A stretch of 64,000 bases of DNA from Pseudomonas kielensis (GCF_014236655.1 NZ_JACMYG010000005.1:186001-250000), one strand, 5' to 3'. Numbered from the stretch's first letter, positions 31,467 through 41,319 are shown. Numbers and translations are program-made. The notes: generated by a model not told the origin, from the sequence alone.

Positions 31467-33167
31467 TCAGACAGCCTCATCCAGCGCCTGCCACTGCAGG
31501 GGCGCGACGAAATTCGCGACCCAGCCCGGCACCTCGCTGGCCGGCATCGGCCGGGCAATGAAGTAACCCTGGGCGACTTCGCAGCCCAGGGTTAGCAGCA
31601 GTTGGCCATGTTCGAGGCTCTGCACTCCCTCGGCGATCACCTCCCGACCAAACGCCCGCGCCAGGCCGATCACGGCAGTGGTCAGGGCCAGGTCGTCGCG
31701 ATCATGCAGAATATCGCGGACAAAAGACTGATCGATCTTGATGGTTTGCGTGTTCAGGCGCTTGAGGTAACTGAGGGACGAGTGACCGGTACCGAAATCC
31801 CCCAGCGTGAACCTCACCCCCAGCGCCTGGCAGGCCTGCAGGCAGGCAGTGACATGCTGGATGTTTTCGATCGCCATGGACTCGACAATCTCCAGGTCCA
31901 GCAGATGGGGAGCGACCCGGGCGTGACGCTCCAGCACCTGTTTGAGCCGGTCGAAGAAGTCTGTGCGCTGGAAATGCCGGGCAGCAATGTTGACGCTGAC
32001 CGGCCATTGCTGCCCACTCGCCTGCCAGCGGGACAACTGCGCCAGCACCTGGTCTATGACCCACTCGCCGATATCGACGATCAGGTCGGTTTCCTCCACC
32101 AGTGGCAAAAACTCCCGTGGCGGCACCGCGCCCTTCTGCGGATGCTCCCAGCGCAACGAGGCTTCGAAACCGACCACGACACCGCCGCGCATATTCACCT
32201 TGGGCTGGAAATGCAGGCGCAGTTCATTGCCCAGCAAGGCTTGGCGGACACGGGCGACGGTCTGGTGCGTCGCCTTGACCTCGCGATCGCGCATTACATC
32301 AAACAGGTGAAAGCGGTTTCGCCCGCTCTGCTTGGCCACGTACATGGCCTGGTCGGCATGGCGCAACAAGGTCTCGGCGTCATCGCTGTCCAGGGGAAAC
32401 AGGGTCACGCCGATACTGGCGTAGACGTGAATGTCCTTGCCCTGGATTGAGTAGGCCGCCGAAATCGCCCCCAGCACCCGGTTCAACGCCGCGCGCAGCT
32501 CCGCCACATCACGCACATAGCGCAGGATCAGCACAAACTCGTCCCCGGCCAGGCGCGCCACCACATCCTCGCCACGCACAATACTGCGCAGGCGTTTGGC
32601 CACTTCCACCAGCAACAGGTCGCCACTGGCATGGCCATAGCCGTCATTGACCGCCTTGAAACCGTCCAGGTCGAGCATGCACACCGCCAGCGGCACCTCT
32701 TCGATGCGCGAGCAGTCCAGGGCCTGGTTCAGCAGGTCGGAGAGGAACGCCCGATTGGGCAAGCCGGTCAGCACGTCATGCCCGACCCGCCATTGCAGCG
32801 AATGCAGCAACTGGCGCTGCTCGCTGGTATCAAAGCCAATCGACACGTAGCGGTGCACCCGCCCCGTCGACTCGTCCAGCACCGGCAGCAGGGTACTGTC
32901 GACCCAATACAGGCTACCGTCCTTGGCCCGGTTGCACAGTTCACCCTTCCAGACATTGCCCAGGGCGATGGTGCGCCACAGCGTGGCAAAGAACTCGTCA
33001 GGGTGCAGCCCGGAATTGAGCAGCCGGTGATCGACGCCCAGCAGCTCTTCCCGGCGATATCCGGAGACCGCACAGAACCGGTCGTTGACGTAGGTGATTC
33101 GACCATCGAGGTCGGTTTCGGAAAATAGAGCGGCGGCATCCACCGCCCTGCGGTATTTCTCATCCAT
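31467..33167 (-). CDS. PAS-GGDEF-EAL cyclic-di-GMP protein with degenerate EAL motifs
   Basis: A 566-residue cytoplasmic protein without membrane segments. Residues ~5-120 form a PAS domain (ITYVNDRFCAVSGYRREELLG), ~125-290 a GGDEF domain whose active site reads RLAGDEF (207-211) and ~305-560 an EAL domain. The EAL domain has lost key residues: E335-A-S replaces EAL, G456-D457 replaces the DD of DDFGTG, and EGVQ (513-516) replaces EGVE. I expect diguanylate cyclase activity to be possible (AGDEF variants can be active) and phosphodiesterase activity to be weak or absent. Faces the binding-protein gene. Confidence 0.9.
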   Translation of the reverse strand: MDEKYRRAVDAAALFSETDLDGRITYVNDRFCAVSGYRREELLGVDHRLLNSGLHPDEFFATLWRTIALGNVWKGELCNRAKDGSLYWVDSTLLPVLDESTGRVHRYVSIGFDTSEQRQLLHSLQWRVGHDVLTGLPNRAFLSDLLNQALDCSRIEEVPLAVCMLDLDGFKAVNDGYGHASGDLLLVEVAKRLRSIVRGEDVVARLAGDEFVLILRYVRDVAELRAALNRVLGAISAAYSIQGKDIHVYASIGVTLFPLDSDDAETLLRHADQAMYVAKQSGRNRFHLFDVMRDREVKATHQTVARVRQALLGNELRLHFQPKVNMRGGVVVGFEASLRWEHPQKGAVPPREFLPLVEETDLIVDIGEWVIDQVLAQLSRWQASGQQWPVSVNIAARHFQRTDFFDRLKQVLERHARVAPHLLDLEIVESMAIENIQHVTACLQACQALGVRFTLGDFGTGHSSLSYLKRLNTQTIKIDQSFVRDILHDRDDLALTTAVIGLARAFGREVIAEGVQSLEHGQLLLTLGCEVAQGYFIARPMPASEVPGWVANFVAPLQWQALDEAV

Positions 33168-33653
33168 GAGTTTGGCCTGTGGTGGCTAGCGGTCGTACCG
33201 CTCAACCAGCGCGCAACGCTTGGAAGAGGTAGGGGGGGCGTAGTAGAACGGCTCGGCAGGTCGCAGCCCGGGGGGCAACGCAGGCAAAGTCCTTGTAATC
33301 GTGCGGGCTGGCATATTCAGATGCACATTAACACTCCATGAACAGCGGTGATGGCCCCCGAACGGGCGAAGACCAACTAGCCTTAAAGGCTTCTAATCAG
33401 TCAGACAAAAATCCGCATAGTCGACACTCAACCTGCCATCTGGTTCATTTCTTCCGCTTCCTGCACAGAAGAAACTTGCCCAATGATGGCTGTTTCACAT
33501 CGCCTAAACTGCGGATTTTTAGCCACCCAATGCCCGTGTCGAGCGCCAATTCTACGAAATACATCACATATTTGAAAGCAAGGTGATGAATCATGCAGTT
33601 GTGCAATGCCAAAATCTGTCGTTAAGTTCTTGATTCTAAATGGGAATTGAGCG
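33168..33653. other. Intergenic region, low GC toward the right
   Basis: This 486-base gap between the c-di-GMP gene and the XRE regulator contains no gene I can support. Its right half (33330-33650) is AT-richer than the flanks. Short overlapping frames exist on both strands but none has a good ribosome site or recognisable family. Confidence 0.5.
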
Positions 33654-33968
33654 ATGCACATTTCAAGTTTGGGTCCAGCCATCAAACGTTATCGCAAGGT
33701 AGCGGGGCTAACTCAGGCTGAACTCGGCGAAAGAACCGGTTTTGACCCCAAAACCATCAGCCGCTTCGAAACCGGCACCTATACCCCCAGTGTTGAAGCC
33801 CTGTTCATGCTTGCCAACGCAATGGGAGTGAAGCTCAAAGTGTTTTTCGCCGATTATGGCGACGAAGACGAACAGCGAGCGTATCTGTTTGGTGTCGTAC
33901 ACAAAGCCCCCCCAAAGGATCTGGGAAAGCTGATCGCAGCGGTTGATCACGCCTTGTCCAAGCCTTAG
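33654..33968 (+). CDS. XRE-family helix-turn-helix regulator
   Basis: A 104-residue protein with a Cro/C1-type HTH at about residues 8-62 (AIKRYRKVAGLTQAELGERTG, ISRFETGTYTPSVEALFMLANAMGV). The C-terminal ~35 residues are of unknown function. GGGAA precedes the ATG by 9 bases. AT-richer surroundings and position beside the SRP RNA island suggest an accessory gene. It could control island or host genes; targets are unknown. Confidence 0.85.
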   Translation: MHISSLGPAIKRYRKVAGLTQAELGERTGFDPKTISRFETGTYTPSVEALFMLANAMGVKLKVFFADYGDEDEQRAYLFGVVHKAPPKDLGKLIAAVDHALSKP

Positions 33969-33983
33969 CGCCAGAAACAACCA

Positions 33984-34018
33984 ACAGCAGAGGCAACGTT
34001 GATCGTTGCCTCTGCTGT
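33984..34018 (+). terminator. Stem-loop after the XRE gene
   Basis: Perfect 15-bp stem (33984-33998 with 34004-34018) and 5-base loop 15 bases after the stop codon. There is no long T-run, but the position fits a transcription terminator. Confidence 0.7.
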
Positions 34019-34195
34019 GTCGTTCACGCGCCCATAGAAAAGCGCAACACGCGGGAGCGGCGCCGCCGGGGGCAGACAGCAGAAGACACCCTGGACCGAG
34101 AAACGCTCGGAGGGCAATAAACAGCAGGATTCAGGAGTAGATGCTGACAGCGCGGATGGGCTGGAAATGTCCAGCGAGGCTGTAGCACAGCGTTA
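34019..34195. other. Original downstream flank of ffs
   Basis: No gene seen. If the island inserted into the 3' half of ffs, this stretch is the ancestral sequence that followed the SRP RNA gene on the minus strand. Confidence 0.4.
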
Positions 34196-34271
34196 AGGTG
34201 GTAACCCCACCAGCCACACCCCGGCACACAATGTTCCCGCTGTGGCTGCTTCCTTCCGGATCTGACCAGGT
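34196..34271 (-). repeat. 76-bp direct repeat, displaced 3' half of ffs (attachment site, left)
   Basis: Identical over 76 bases to 36307-36382. It contains the SRP RNA apical domain (GGAAGGAAGCAG on the minus strand) and 3' half, ending GGTTACC, but not the authentic 5' half or promoter. With its partner it brackets a 2.1-kb island, as expected for site-specific integration into the 3' part of an RNA gene. Confidence 0.9.
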
Positions 34272-34331
34272 GGCATGCAAGCATGCTTCGCAGTTCGCTG
34301 AAAGACTCACTGCGTTTGGACTGGTGGGGTT
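34203..34331 (-). ncRNA. Possible chimeric SRP-like structured RNA at the island edge
   Basis: On the minus strand the left ffs half-copy is preceded by island DNA whose 34321-34331 (AACCCCACCAG in RNA sense) is exactly complementary to the RNA 3' end at 34203-34213. This closes a terminal helix like that of SRP RNA. The foreign 5' half also contains a 6-bp hairpin (34289-34294 with 34309-34314). The apical SRP domain is intact. Expression is unproven; a weak TTGATT / GATATT promoter lies just upstream. It may equally be an attachment-site feature. Confidence 0.3.
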
Positions 34332-34357
34332 TTGGATAGGGAATATCGCACATGAAC

Positions 34358-34655
34358 TCAGGTGCGAATCAAGCCACTGACAAACGTCAAATCACGATGG
34401 AACGATGCTGGATCATTTTGTAGGCATCTAACGACGATTCTGGCCCCTTGCACGTTTTTGAGGTCGTCAGGGAAGTAGGCTTTCTCCTTGGGCAACATAT
34501 ATTCGTTCATATGTCACCATGGTATTCACCACGCCATTAATTACCCAAAAGCAGTAGCCCACCGACATATAGCTATCTGATTCGCCAGTTTCCATGCATC
34601 TGACTGCGCCTTGGCATTGCGTGAGTAACTCATTTCCGCCTGCCCATTGCTTCAC
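34358..34655 (-). pseudogene. Broken Rap1a/Tai-family immunity-like gene
   Basis: Two frames make one family pattern. The first (34655 to about 34490) reads WAGGNELLTQCQG then SVGYCFWVINGVVNTM, typical of Rap1a/Tai small periplasmic proteins (GN-LL-C ... GYI-GV). After a frameshift near 34490-34500 the -1/+1 frame continues EKAYFPDDLKNVQGARIVV then CLQNDPASFHRDLTFVSGL, matching the family C-terminus, and stops at 34358. Upstream, an in-frame TGA separates it from a short ATG start with a plausible ribosome site, so the signal peptide is lost. Family assignment is from memory. Confidence 0.6.
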
Positions 34656-34728
34656 CGCAACTCAGCGCTCCCCAAGTGCTGACGCCGCCATCCTTGTTTT
34701 CGTTCGCTGCTCCCTGACGGCGCCTGTA

Positions 34729-35067
34729 TTAGATGCAGGAGAACTGGATATACCAGTAGTTGGACTGTGCCCAATAGGTACCATTCCCCGAAGTGAAGGC
34801 CGACCCGCCCTCAGGGTTACTCCCTTCGCCCTCAATCCTATATCGTCCCTTACAGGCAGCGTGCATCTGTTTGTAAGCATCTTCCCGACGCATTTTGCGA
34901 ACGACATCCGCCCCATCGTTGAGGTACTTGATCACCCCCAACCGAGCGCCCTCGTTAACTGGTGCATATGCTGCTCCCGAGTCAGGTGAGGACACCATCT
35001 GAGCGCCAGTACAACCAGCGATGCTGGCCAGCATGATTCCACCCAATAGCATTTTCAGTTCACGCAT
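34729..35067 (-). CDS. Small lipoprotein of unknown function
   Basis: A 112-residue protein with a lipoprotein signal (MLLGGIMLASIAGC, Cys 19 as the lipidated residue), so it is anchored in the envelope. The mature part contains GARLGVIKYLNDGADVVRKMRREDAYKQMHAACKG-type sequence (here GARLGVIKYLNDGADVVRK) and ends in aromatic YWAQSNYWYIQFSCI. I do not recognise a function. It lies in the island, co-oriented with its neighbours. Confidence 0.75.
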   Translation of the reverse strand: MRELKMLLGGIMLASIAGCTGAQMVSSPDSGAAYAPVNEGARLGVIKYLNDGADVVRKMRREDAYKQMHAACKGRYRIEGEGSNPEGGSAFTSGNGTYWAQSNYWYIQFSCI

Positions 35068-35134
35068 CTAGGACAATCCCCTTTTTCTCTGTAGACGAGA
35101 ATTTATCAATCCACCACCAGCGCCTTCACGCTAC

Positions 35135-35383
35135 TCATCCGTCATCATCCGATGAGATAAACCCGCTGCCGCCCTGAACAAATGACTGACAACCCTCGTT
35201 GAATGATTGGGACGGCGTGTCGCACGAGTCCTCGTCATCAATGTCATTGTCTTCAGCCCAGTCATACCCAGCCTGATGCCCCGAGCAATCATCCGTACAT
35301 TCGTACCCGTCGAATGTATCAGCGGAAGCGGATGTGCTACCCAGCACCGATACCAGCAGCGCCATTACAAATAACGTCTTCAT
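35135..35383 (-). CDS. Small secreted acidic Cys-containing protein
   Basis: An 82-residue precursor with a signal peptide (residues 1-21, ending STSASA). The mature ~61 residues are very acidic, with DGYECTDDCSGHQAGYDWAE and a later C-x(10)-C pair that could form two disulfides. Similar short periplasmic proteins occur widely in proteobacteria without assigned function. In the island, upstream of the lipoprotein gene. Confidence 0.7.
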   Translation of the reverse strand: MKTLFVMALLVSVLGSTSASADTFDGYECTDDCSGHQAGYDWAEDNDIDDEDSCDTPSQSFNEGCQSFVQGGSGFISSDDDG

Positions 35384-35454
35384 GCTTAACCTCGCTGTGC
35401 ATTGCCAAGTATGCGAAACGACTTCATACGACTTACCGCCAGCTTCTCAGGTGC

Positions 35455-35580
35455 TCAGTGCACCTCAAGAGCAGTCAATGCAGCCTCCTCTCGTCCATCA
35501 GGCGCGTGACCTTTGAATGCCATAAGACAGCCACCACGAGCCATGGCGACAGTGACGCTTACAACAAGGCTCAGCCTCAT
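35455..35580 (-). CDS. Possible 41-residue microprotein
   Basis: ATG at 35580 is preceded by a consensus ribosome site AAGGAGG with 7-base spacing, the best in the island. The product (MRLSLVVSVTVAMARGGCLM... EVH) begins with a hydrophobic stretch and could be a truncated exported protein or a real small peptide. No family recognised. It lies between two island genes on the same strand. Confidence 0.4.
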   Translation of the reverse strand: MRLSLVVSVTVAMARGGCLMAFKGHAPDGREEAALTALEVH

Positions 35581-35608
35581 ATGATCCTCCTTGGCGATTG
35601 ACAGGAGT

Positions 35609-35968
35609 TCACGACAGGACAGGAGCAGGGCGCTCCTCCCATAGCAATGTCTCCACACCATCTTGCACTTCGACTCGAACATTACTCACCAGCCGAGCGA
35701 ACAAGTGTGGGTTATTTCCGCAGAAGAGCCGACCACGCCACTGAACCCCACCAATGTCACCAAAAGACGCAGGATACGGATTCGATTTCATGTCTTTTGC
35801 GTAAGCTACCTTCTCGGAAACTGATGAAGTCTTTTCGATGTAAAGCTGCTCCATCAAGTCCTTTATGTAAGGAGCTGGACGACGGTAGTTGACGACCGCA
35901 ACCACTTTATCCTCTACGGCAGCATGATCACCGAGCCATTCCCACGTGATAAGCCATGCAGTTTTCAT
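35609..35968 (-). CDS. Conserved small protein of unknown function
   Basis: A 119-residue protein (MKTAWLITWEWLGDHAAV start, RPAPYIKDLMEQLYIEKTSS, NPYPASFGDIGGVQWRGRLFCG, NPHLFARLVSNVRVE). I recall close relatives as single small genes in many gammaproteobacterial accessory regions, but know no function. No signal peptide or membrane segment; probably cytoplasmic. It is the first gene of the minus-strand island series. Confidence 0.75.
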   Translation of the reverse strand: MKTAWLITWEWLGDHAAVEDKVVAVVNYRRPAPYIKDLMEQLYIEKTSSVSEKVAYAKDMKSNPYPASFGDIGGVQWRGRLFCGNNPHLFARLVSNVRVEVQDGVETLLWEERPAPVLS

Positions 35969-36306
35969 TCACTGATCTCAACTCTTAACAATCCCAAGTT
36001 TGGAAGCTTAGCTCTCGCTTTCGCATTTCAGGCGAAAGTTTGCTCCTAAAAGCCGAAGGGAAGCCGGGATCGAACGGAGGTTTGCTGAAAGCAGATCAGA
36101 GGGACAAACAGAGGAGACCTGATGTACTAGTAATTTTCTCACACCAGCGATGCCGATCTTGCAGTGAAAAGATCAAGAGACGAGCCGACGCAGAGATAAA
36201 CCTGGAGAGAAGTTAATAGCGACTTAGAATGAAAAGCACGTAAGCGCTCTCACACTTCGATATTTTTTTGACTGATAACGCGCTGATTTACAACGGTTTT
36301 CTAGAT
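35969..36306. other. Non-coding right end of the island
   Basis: This 338-base gap is AT-rich with no supportable gene. It ends at the right-hand 76-bp repeat. It probably carries the promoter of the minus-strand island genes. A tRNA-like GGGATCGAAC string near 36067 does not fold into a tRNA. Confidence 0.4.
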
Positions 36307-36382
36307 AGGTGGTAACCCCACCAGCCACACCCCGGCACACAATGTTCCCGCTGTGGCTGCTTCCTTCCGGATCTGACCAGGT
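36307..36382 (-). repeat. 76-bp direct repeat, 3' half of intact ffs (attachment site, right)
   Basis: Second copy of the repeat at 34196-34271. Here it is joined to the authentic 5' half, so the SRP RNA gene is whole. Confidence 0.9.
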
Positions 36383-36420
36383 TCACGGGTAATCGTTGCG
36401 GGGGGACCGATGGGGTCACC
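36311..36420 (-). ncRNA. ffs: 4.5S signal recognition particle RNA
   Basis: About 110 nucleotides on the minus strand. The apical SRP domain (GGUCAGAUCCGGAAGGAAGC with the GGAA tetraloop and the asymmetric loop that binds Ffh) is conserved. The ends GGUGACCCCAUC and GGUGGGGUUACC pair over about 12 bases. It partners Ffh and FtsY in co-translational membrane targeting. A promoter lies just upstream. Its 3' half is the integration site of the adjacent island. Confidence 0.95.
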
Positions 36421-36429
36421 ATAACGACA

Positions 36430-36480
36430 CTCGCCAGTCGGCGAGCCGTGCCATTGTACCTATCTGAGACGAAGTTACAA
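36430..36480 (-). promoter_or_regulatory. Sigma-70 promoter of ffs with 5' precursor hairpin
   Basis: On the minus strand TTGTAA (36475-36480), a 16-base spacer and TACAAT (36453-36458) make a good -35/-10 pair. Transcription would start near 36446. The first transcribed bases form a perfect 6-bp hairpin (36430-36435 with 36440-36445) before the mature RNA end at 36420. This suggests a precursor trimmed by RNase P, as known for 4.5S RNA in E. coli. Confidence 0.7.
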
Positions 36481-36547
36481 CCGTTCCCGCAGATTAAAAA
36501 AAATGAGCCACTTCAATGACATGCGATAGCCCTGCGAGAACAGCGCA

Positions 36548-36676
36548 GGTAGCAGCTGGCGCAGCCTGCGTTCGGCGGCGTCGCCGTCGTCGCCCCGACT
36601 CACTGGGTGGACCTGATTCAGCGCATGGCGGCCGCCGTGCCGCCGAACGCAGCCTCGCAGGCTCGACAGCTGCTAC
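36548..36676. repeat. REP pair, CTGCGTTCGGCGGC type
   Basis: Two inverted REP copies: GTAGCAGCTGGCGCAGCCTG plus GTTCGGCGGC (36548-36577) and its degenerate inverse GCCGCCGAACGC ... CGACAGCTGCTAC (about 36638-36676). A related single copy lies at 59828. It is a different REP type from the one at 18.3 kb. Its right end supplies the stop codon of the metallopeptidase gene. Confidence 0.7.
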
Positions 36677-37839
36677 AGGGCCTGCACCGCCTGGTCGGCG
36701 CGGCCGCCTTCTTGCTGGATCACCAGGTGAATGAAGTGCAGCTTGCCGACGACCCCTGGCGGCAGGACGAAGGGGTAGAAGTCAGGCTGGCCCATGCTGC
36801 GCGACAGCTCGTTGAGCATGCCAGCCAATTCGATCCAGGCATTGACGAACGACAGGAACGCCGCGGCGCCCGGGTGCTGCGGGTCATAGAGCACGCTGGC
36901 AGGAAATGCCGGGTAGTCGAAATCCATCTGCCGAGCGCTCATGCCCAAGCCCAGCGCCGTGTCCACCGCATCCATCATGTGCAGGTAATGGGCCCAGGTT
37001 TCCGCCCAGTCTTCCCAGGGGTGCATGGTGGCGTAGGCACTGACGTGGCTTTGCTGCCAATCCACCGGGGCGCCTTGCTGATAATGCCGCTCCAGCGCCT
37101 CGGCATAGCTGGCGCGCTCATCGCCGAACACCTGGCGACAGCCGTCGAGCCAGGGACCGTTGGCAATCAGGCGATCCCAATAATAATGTCCGACCTCATG
37201 CCGCAAGTGTCCCAGCAGGGTGCGGTAGGGTTCGCCCATCTGCACCCGGACCCGTTCGCGGTGCGCGTCGTCGGCCTCACGGATATCCAGGGTGACCAGG
37301 CCGCTGGCGTGCCCCGTCATTGGCGGCTTGCCGTCGAGATCGATGCTGACAAAATCGAAGGCCAGCCCGTGCTCTTCGTCGATGGAGCGGTCGATAACCT
37401 GCAACCCCAGGTCGAGCAATTGCGCGACCAGTCGACGCTTGGCGATCTCCACCTTGCGCCAGTGCTCGTGGTTTTGCGCAATGGACAGATCGGGGATGGT
37501 CCGGTTCAGGCGACAGGCAATGCAGTGCGAGTGCGGATCGCCAGCAGGCAGCAGCCAGTTGCAGGCCGCTGGCGTATCGAGGTTGGCGCAGCGCCGAAAC
37601 AGGCCACCTCCCAGGTCGGCGTCCAAGTGCCAGGTGTCCGGCTGTGGGCCGGGCTGCAGCGACGACAAGCGGCTTTGTTCAGGCTGATAGCCCAGGGCTG
37701 CGGTGCAGGCCAGGCACTGGCTGTTGCGAAAAAACAGCGACTGCCCACACCGGCACGGCCAGACCTTGCTGTTGCGTGAACTGTCGCCGATGAAGGGCGC
37801 GGCGATCCGCGCGCTGAGTTGCTCGAAGAAGCGGTACAT
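36673..37839 (-). CDS. Putative zinc-binding metallopeptidase (COG4307 type)
   Basis: A 388-residue cytoplasmic protein. The N-terminal zinc ribbon (CRCGQSLFFRNSQCLACTAALGY) is followed by a metallopeptidase-like domain with HEVGHYYWDRLI, an HExxH site; the downstream ERHYQQGAPVDWQQSHVSAYATMHPWEDWAETW gives a further E-D-W signature (seen as MHPWEDWAETWAHYLHM). Start ATG 37839 has GGGAGAG upstream. The stop codon (36673-36675) falls at the edge of a REP, so the natural C-terminus may have been altered. Function unknown. Confidence 0.8.
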   Translation of the reverse strand: MYRFFEQLSARIAAPFIGDSSRNSKVWPCRCGQSLFFRNSQCLACTAALGYQPEQSRLSSLQPGPQPDTWHLDADLGGGLFRRCANLDTPAACNWLLPAGDPHSHCIACRLNRTIPDLSIAQNHEHWRKVEIAKRRLVAQLLDLGLQVIDRSIDEEHGLAFDFVSIDLDGKPPMTGHASGLVTLDIREADDAHRERVRVQMGEPYRTLLGHLRHEVGHYYWDRLIANGPWLDGCRQVFGDERASYAEALERHYQQGAPVDWQQSHVSAYATMHPWEDWAETWAHYLHMMDAVDTALGLGMSARQMDFDYPAFPASVLYDPQHPGAAAFLSFVNAWIELAGMLNELSRSMGQPDFYPFVLPPGVVGKLHFIHLVIQQEGGRADQAVQAL

Positions 37840-37974
37840 GGCGATCTCTCCCTGGGGGCTGGCCAAGTCTAGATCCTGGCACCGCGTTGATCGTTCCCTC
37901 TGACTCTGAGTGTCCGGTTGTCGCCAAGGACGTCAGCGCGGGCAAGCGGAGCGCCGCCCGGCCAGCCCCCACCG

Positions 37975-40371
<2,397 letters not shown>

Positions 40372-40383
40372 TCAATCTGTTGA

Positions 40384-40466
40384 TTCGATAAAAGCTTCGT
40401 CGGCAAACCGGCTTCTACGGGAAACCAACAATCCGTAGGAGCTGGCTTGCCAGCGAACAAGCGCTT
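40384..40466. repeat. REP pair between ligA and zipA
   Basis: A REP reading TGGCTTGCCAGCGAACAAGCG (about 40442-40462, preceded by CCGTAGGAGC) and a degenerate inverted partner TTCGTCGGCAAACCGGCTTCTACGG (about 40396-40420). Third REP subtype in the window. No gene in the gap. Confidence 0.6.
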
Positions 40467-41319
40467 AGCGCTTCTGGGTCAGGGCACGGCGCTCGAATTC
40501 GACGATGCGCTGGCGGTAGTGTTCGATGGTCTGTGCGGTCAGGACGCTGCGCTGATCGTCCTTGAGTTCGCCATTGAGTTCCTGGGACAACTTGCGAGCG
40601 GCGGCGACCATCACATCGAACGCCTGCTTCGGATGACGCGGACCCGGCAGGCCAAGGAAGAAGCTGACCGCAGGAGTGCTGAAGTGGTCGATGTCATCCA
40701 GGTCAAAAATACCCGGCTTGACCGCGTTGGCCATGGAGAACAGGACTTCGCCATTGCCTGCCATGCTTTCGTGGCGGTGGAAAATATCCATCTCGCCAAA
40801 ACGCAGGCCGCTTTCCAGAATGTTCTGCAACAGCGCCGGGCCCTTGAAGCCACCGGCATCACGGCAGATCACGCTGATCACCAGCACTTCTTCGGCTTGC
40901 GGTTGGTCCTTGCTCGCCGCAGCGCTCGAGGCCTTGGTTTCGTCCGGGAAATCGTCGTCACGGCTGCTGAAGCTCGGGCCACCATCCAGGTCCAGGTTGA
41001 GGTTCAAGTCGCCCTGGGCCGGCTCGCTGTGACCGCGCTTGCCACGCTTGGAGCCCGACTCGCGGGGTTCACGGGCAGGCATGCTGACCGACGGCAGATC
41101 GTGCTCGTCCAGTTGCGGCTCTTTGTGGTTATCCAGCACGCGCGGCGGGCCCAGCAGTTCAGCACCGCTGTCCTCGTCCGGCAGATTGGACAGGCTGCGG
41201 TCCAGGCGAAACTTGAGTTTGCCCTTACCGCCGCGCATGCGCCGCCAGCCATCAAAAAGAATACCGGCAATGACTATGATGCCGATGACGATCAGCCACT
41301 CGCGCAGACCGATTTCCAT
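40465..41319 (-). CDS. zipA: Cell division protein ZipA
   Basis: A 284-residue bitopic membrane protein that tethers FtsZ. An N-terminal anchor (about 5-23, [21 protein letters not shown]) is followed by a basic then acidic linker (residues 25-140) and a C-terminal FtsZ-binding domain ([57 protein letters not shown]). Position directly between smc and ligA is the standard Pseudomonas order. Confidence 0.95.
   Translation of the reverse strand: MEIGLREWLIVIGIIVIAGILFDGWRRMRGGKGKLKFRLDRSLSNLPDEDSGAELLGPPRVLDNHKEPQLDEHDLPSVSMPAREPRESGSKRGKRGHSEPAQGDLNLNLDLDGGPSFSSRDDDFPDETKASSAAASKDQPQAEEVLVISVICRDAGGFKGPALLQNILESGLRFGEMDIFHRHESMAGNGEVLFSMANAVKPGIFDLDDIDHFSTPAVSFFLGLPGPRHPKQAFDVMVAAARKLSQELNGELKDDQRSVLTAQTIEHYRQRIVEFERRALTQKR

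Larger units (their letters stand above)
34196..36382. mobile_element. Mini genomic island inserted in the SRP RNA gene ffs
   Basis: Perfect 76-bp direct repeats of the ffs 3' half flank 2,035 bases of lower-GC DNA (34272-36306). It carries five short minus-strand open frames: a broken Rap1a/Tai-like gene, a lipoprotein, an 82-residue secreted protein, a 41-residue frame and a 119-residue protein. No integrase, transposase or replication gene is present, so it is either a decayed island or a non-autonomous element moved by an integrase made elsewhere. The right-hand repeat restores a complete ffs. Confidence 0.75.

Noticed and set aside
33428..33685. 85-codon minus-strand frame overlapping the start of the XRE gene
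   Set aside because: Composition is plausible for protein but there is no ribosome site, no recognised family, and it overlaps the XRE start codon. A competing 82-codon plus-strand frame in the same place is equally unsupported.
36055..36100. tRNA-like T-loop string (GTTCGATCCC on the minus strand) in the island end
   Set aside because: No acceptor stem, anticodon arm or T-stem complement could be built around it.
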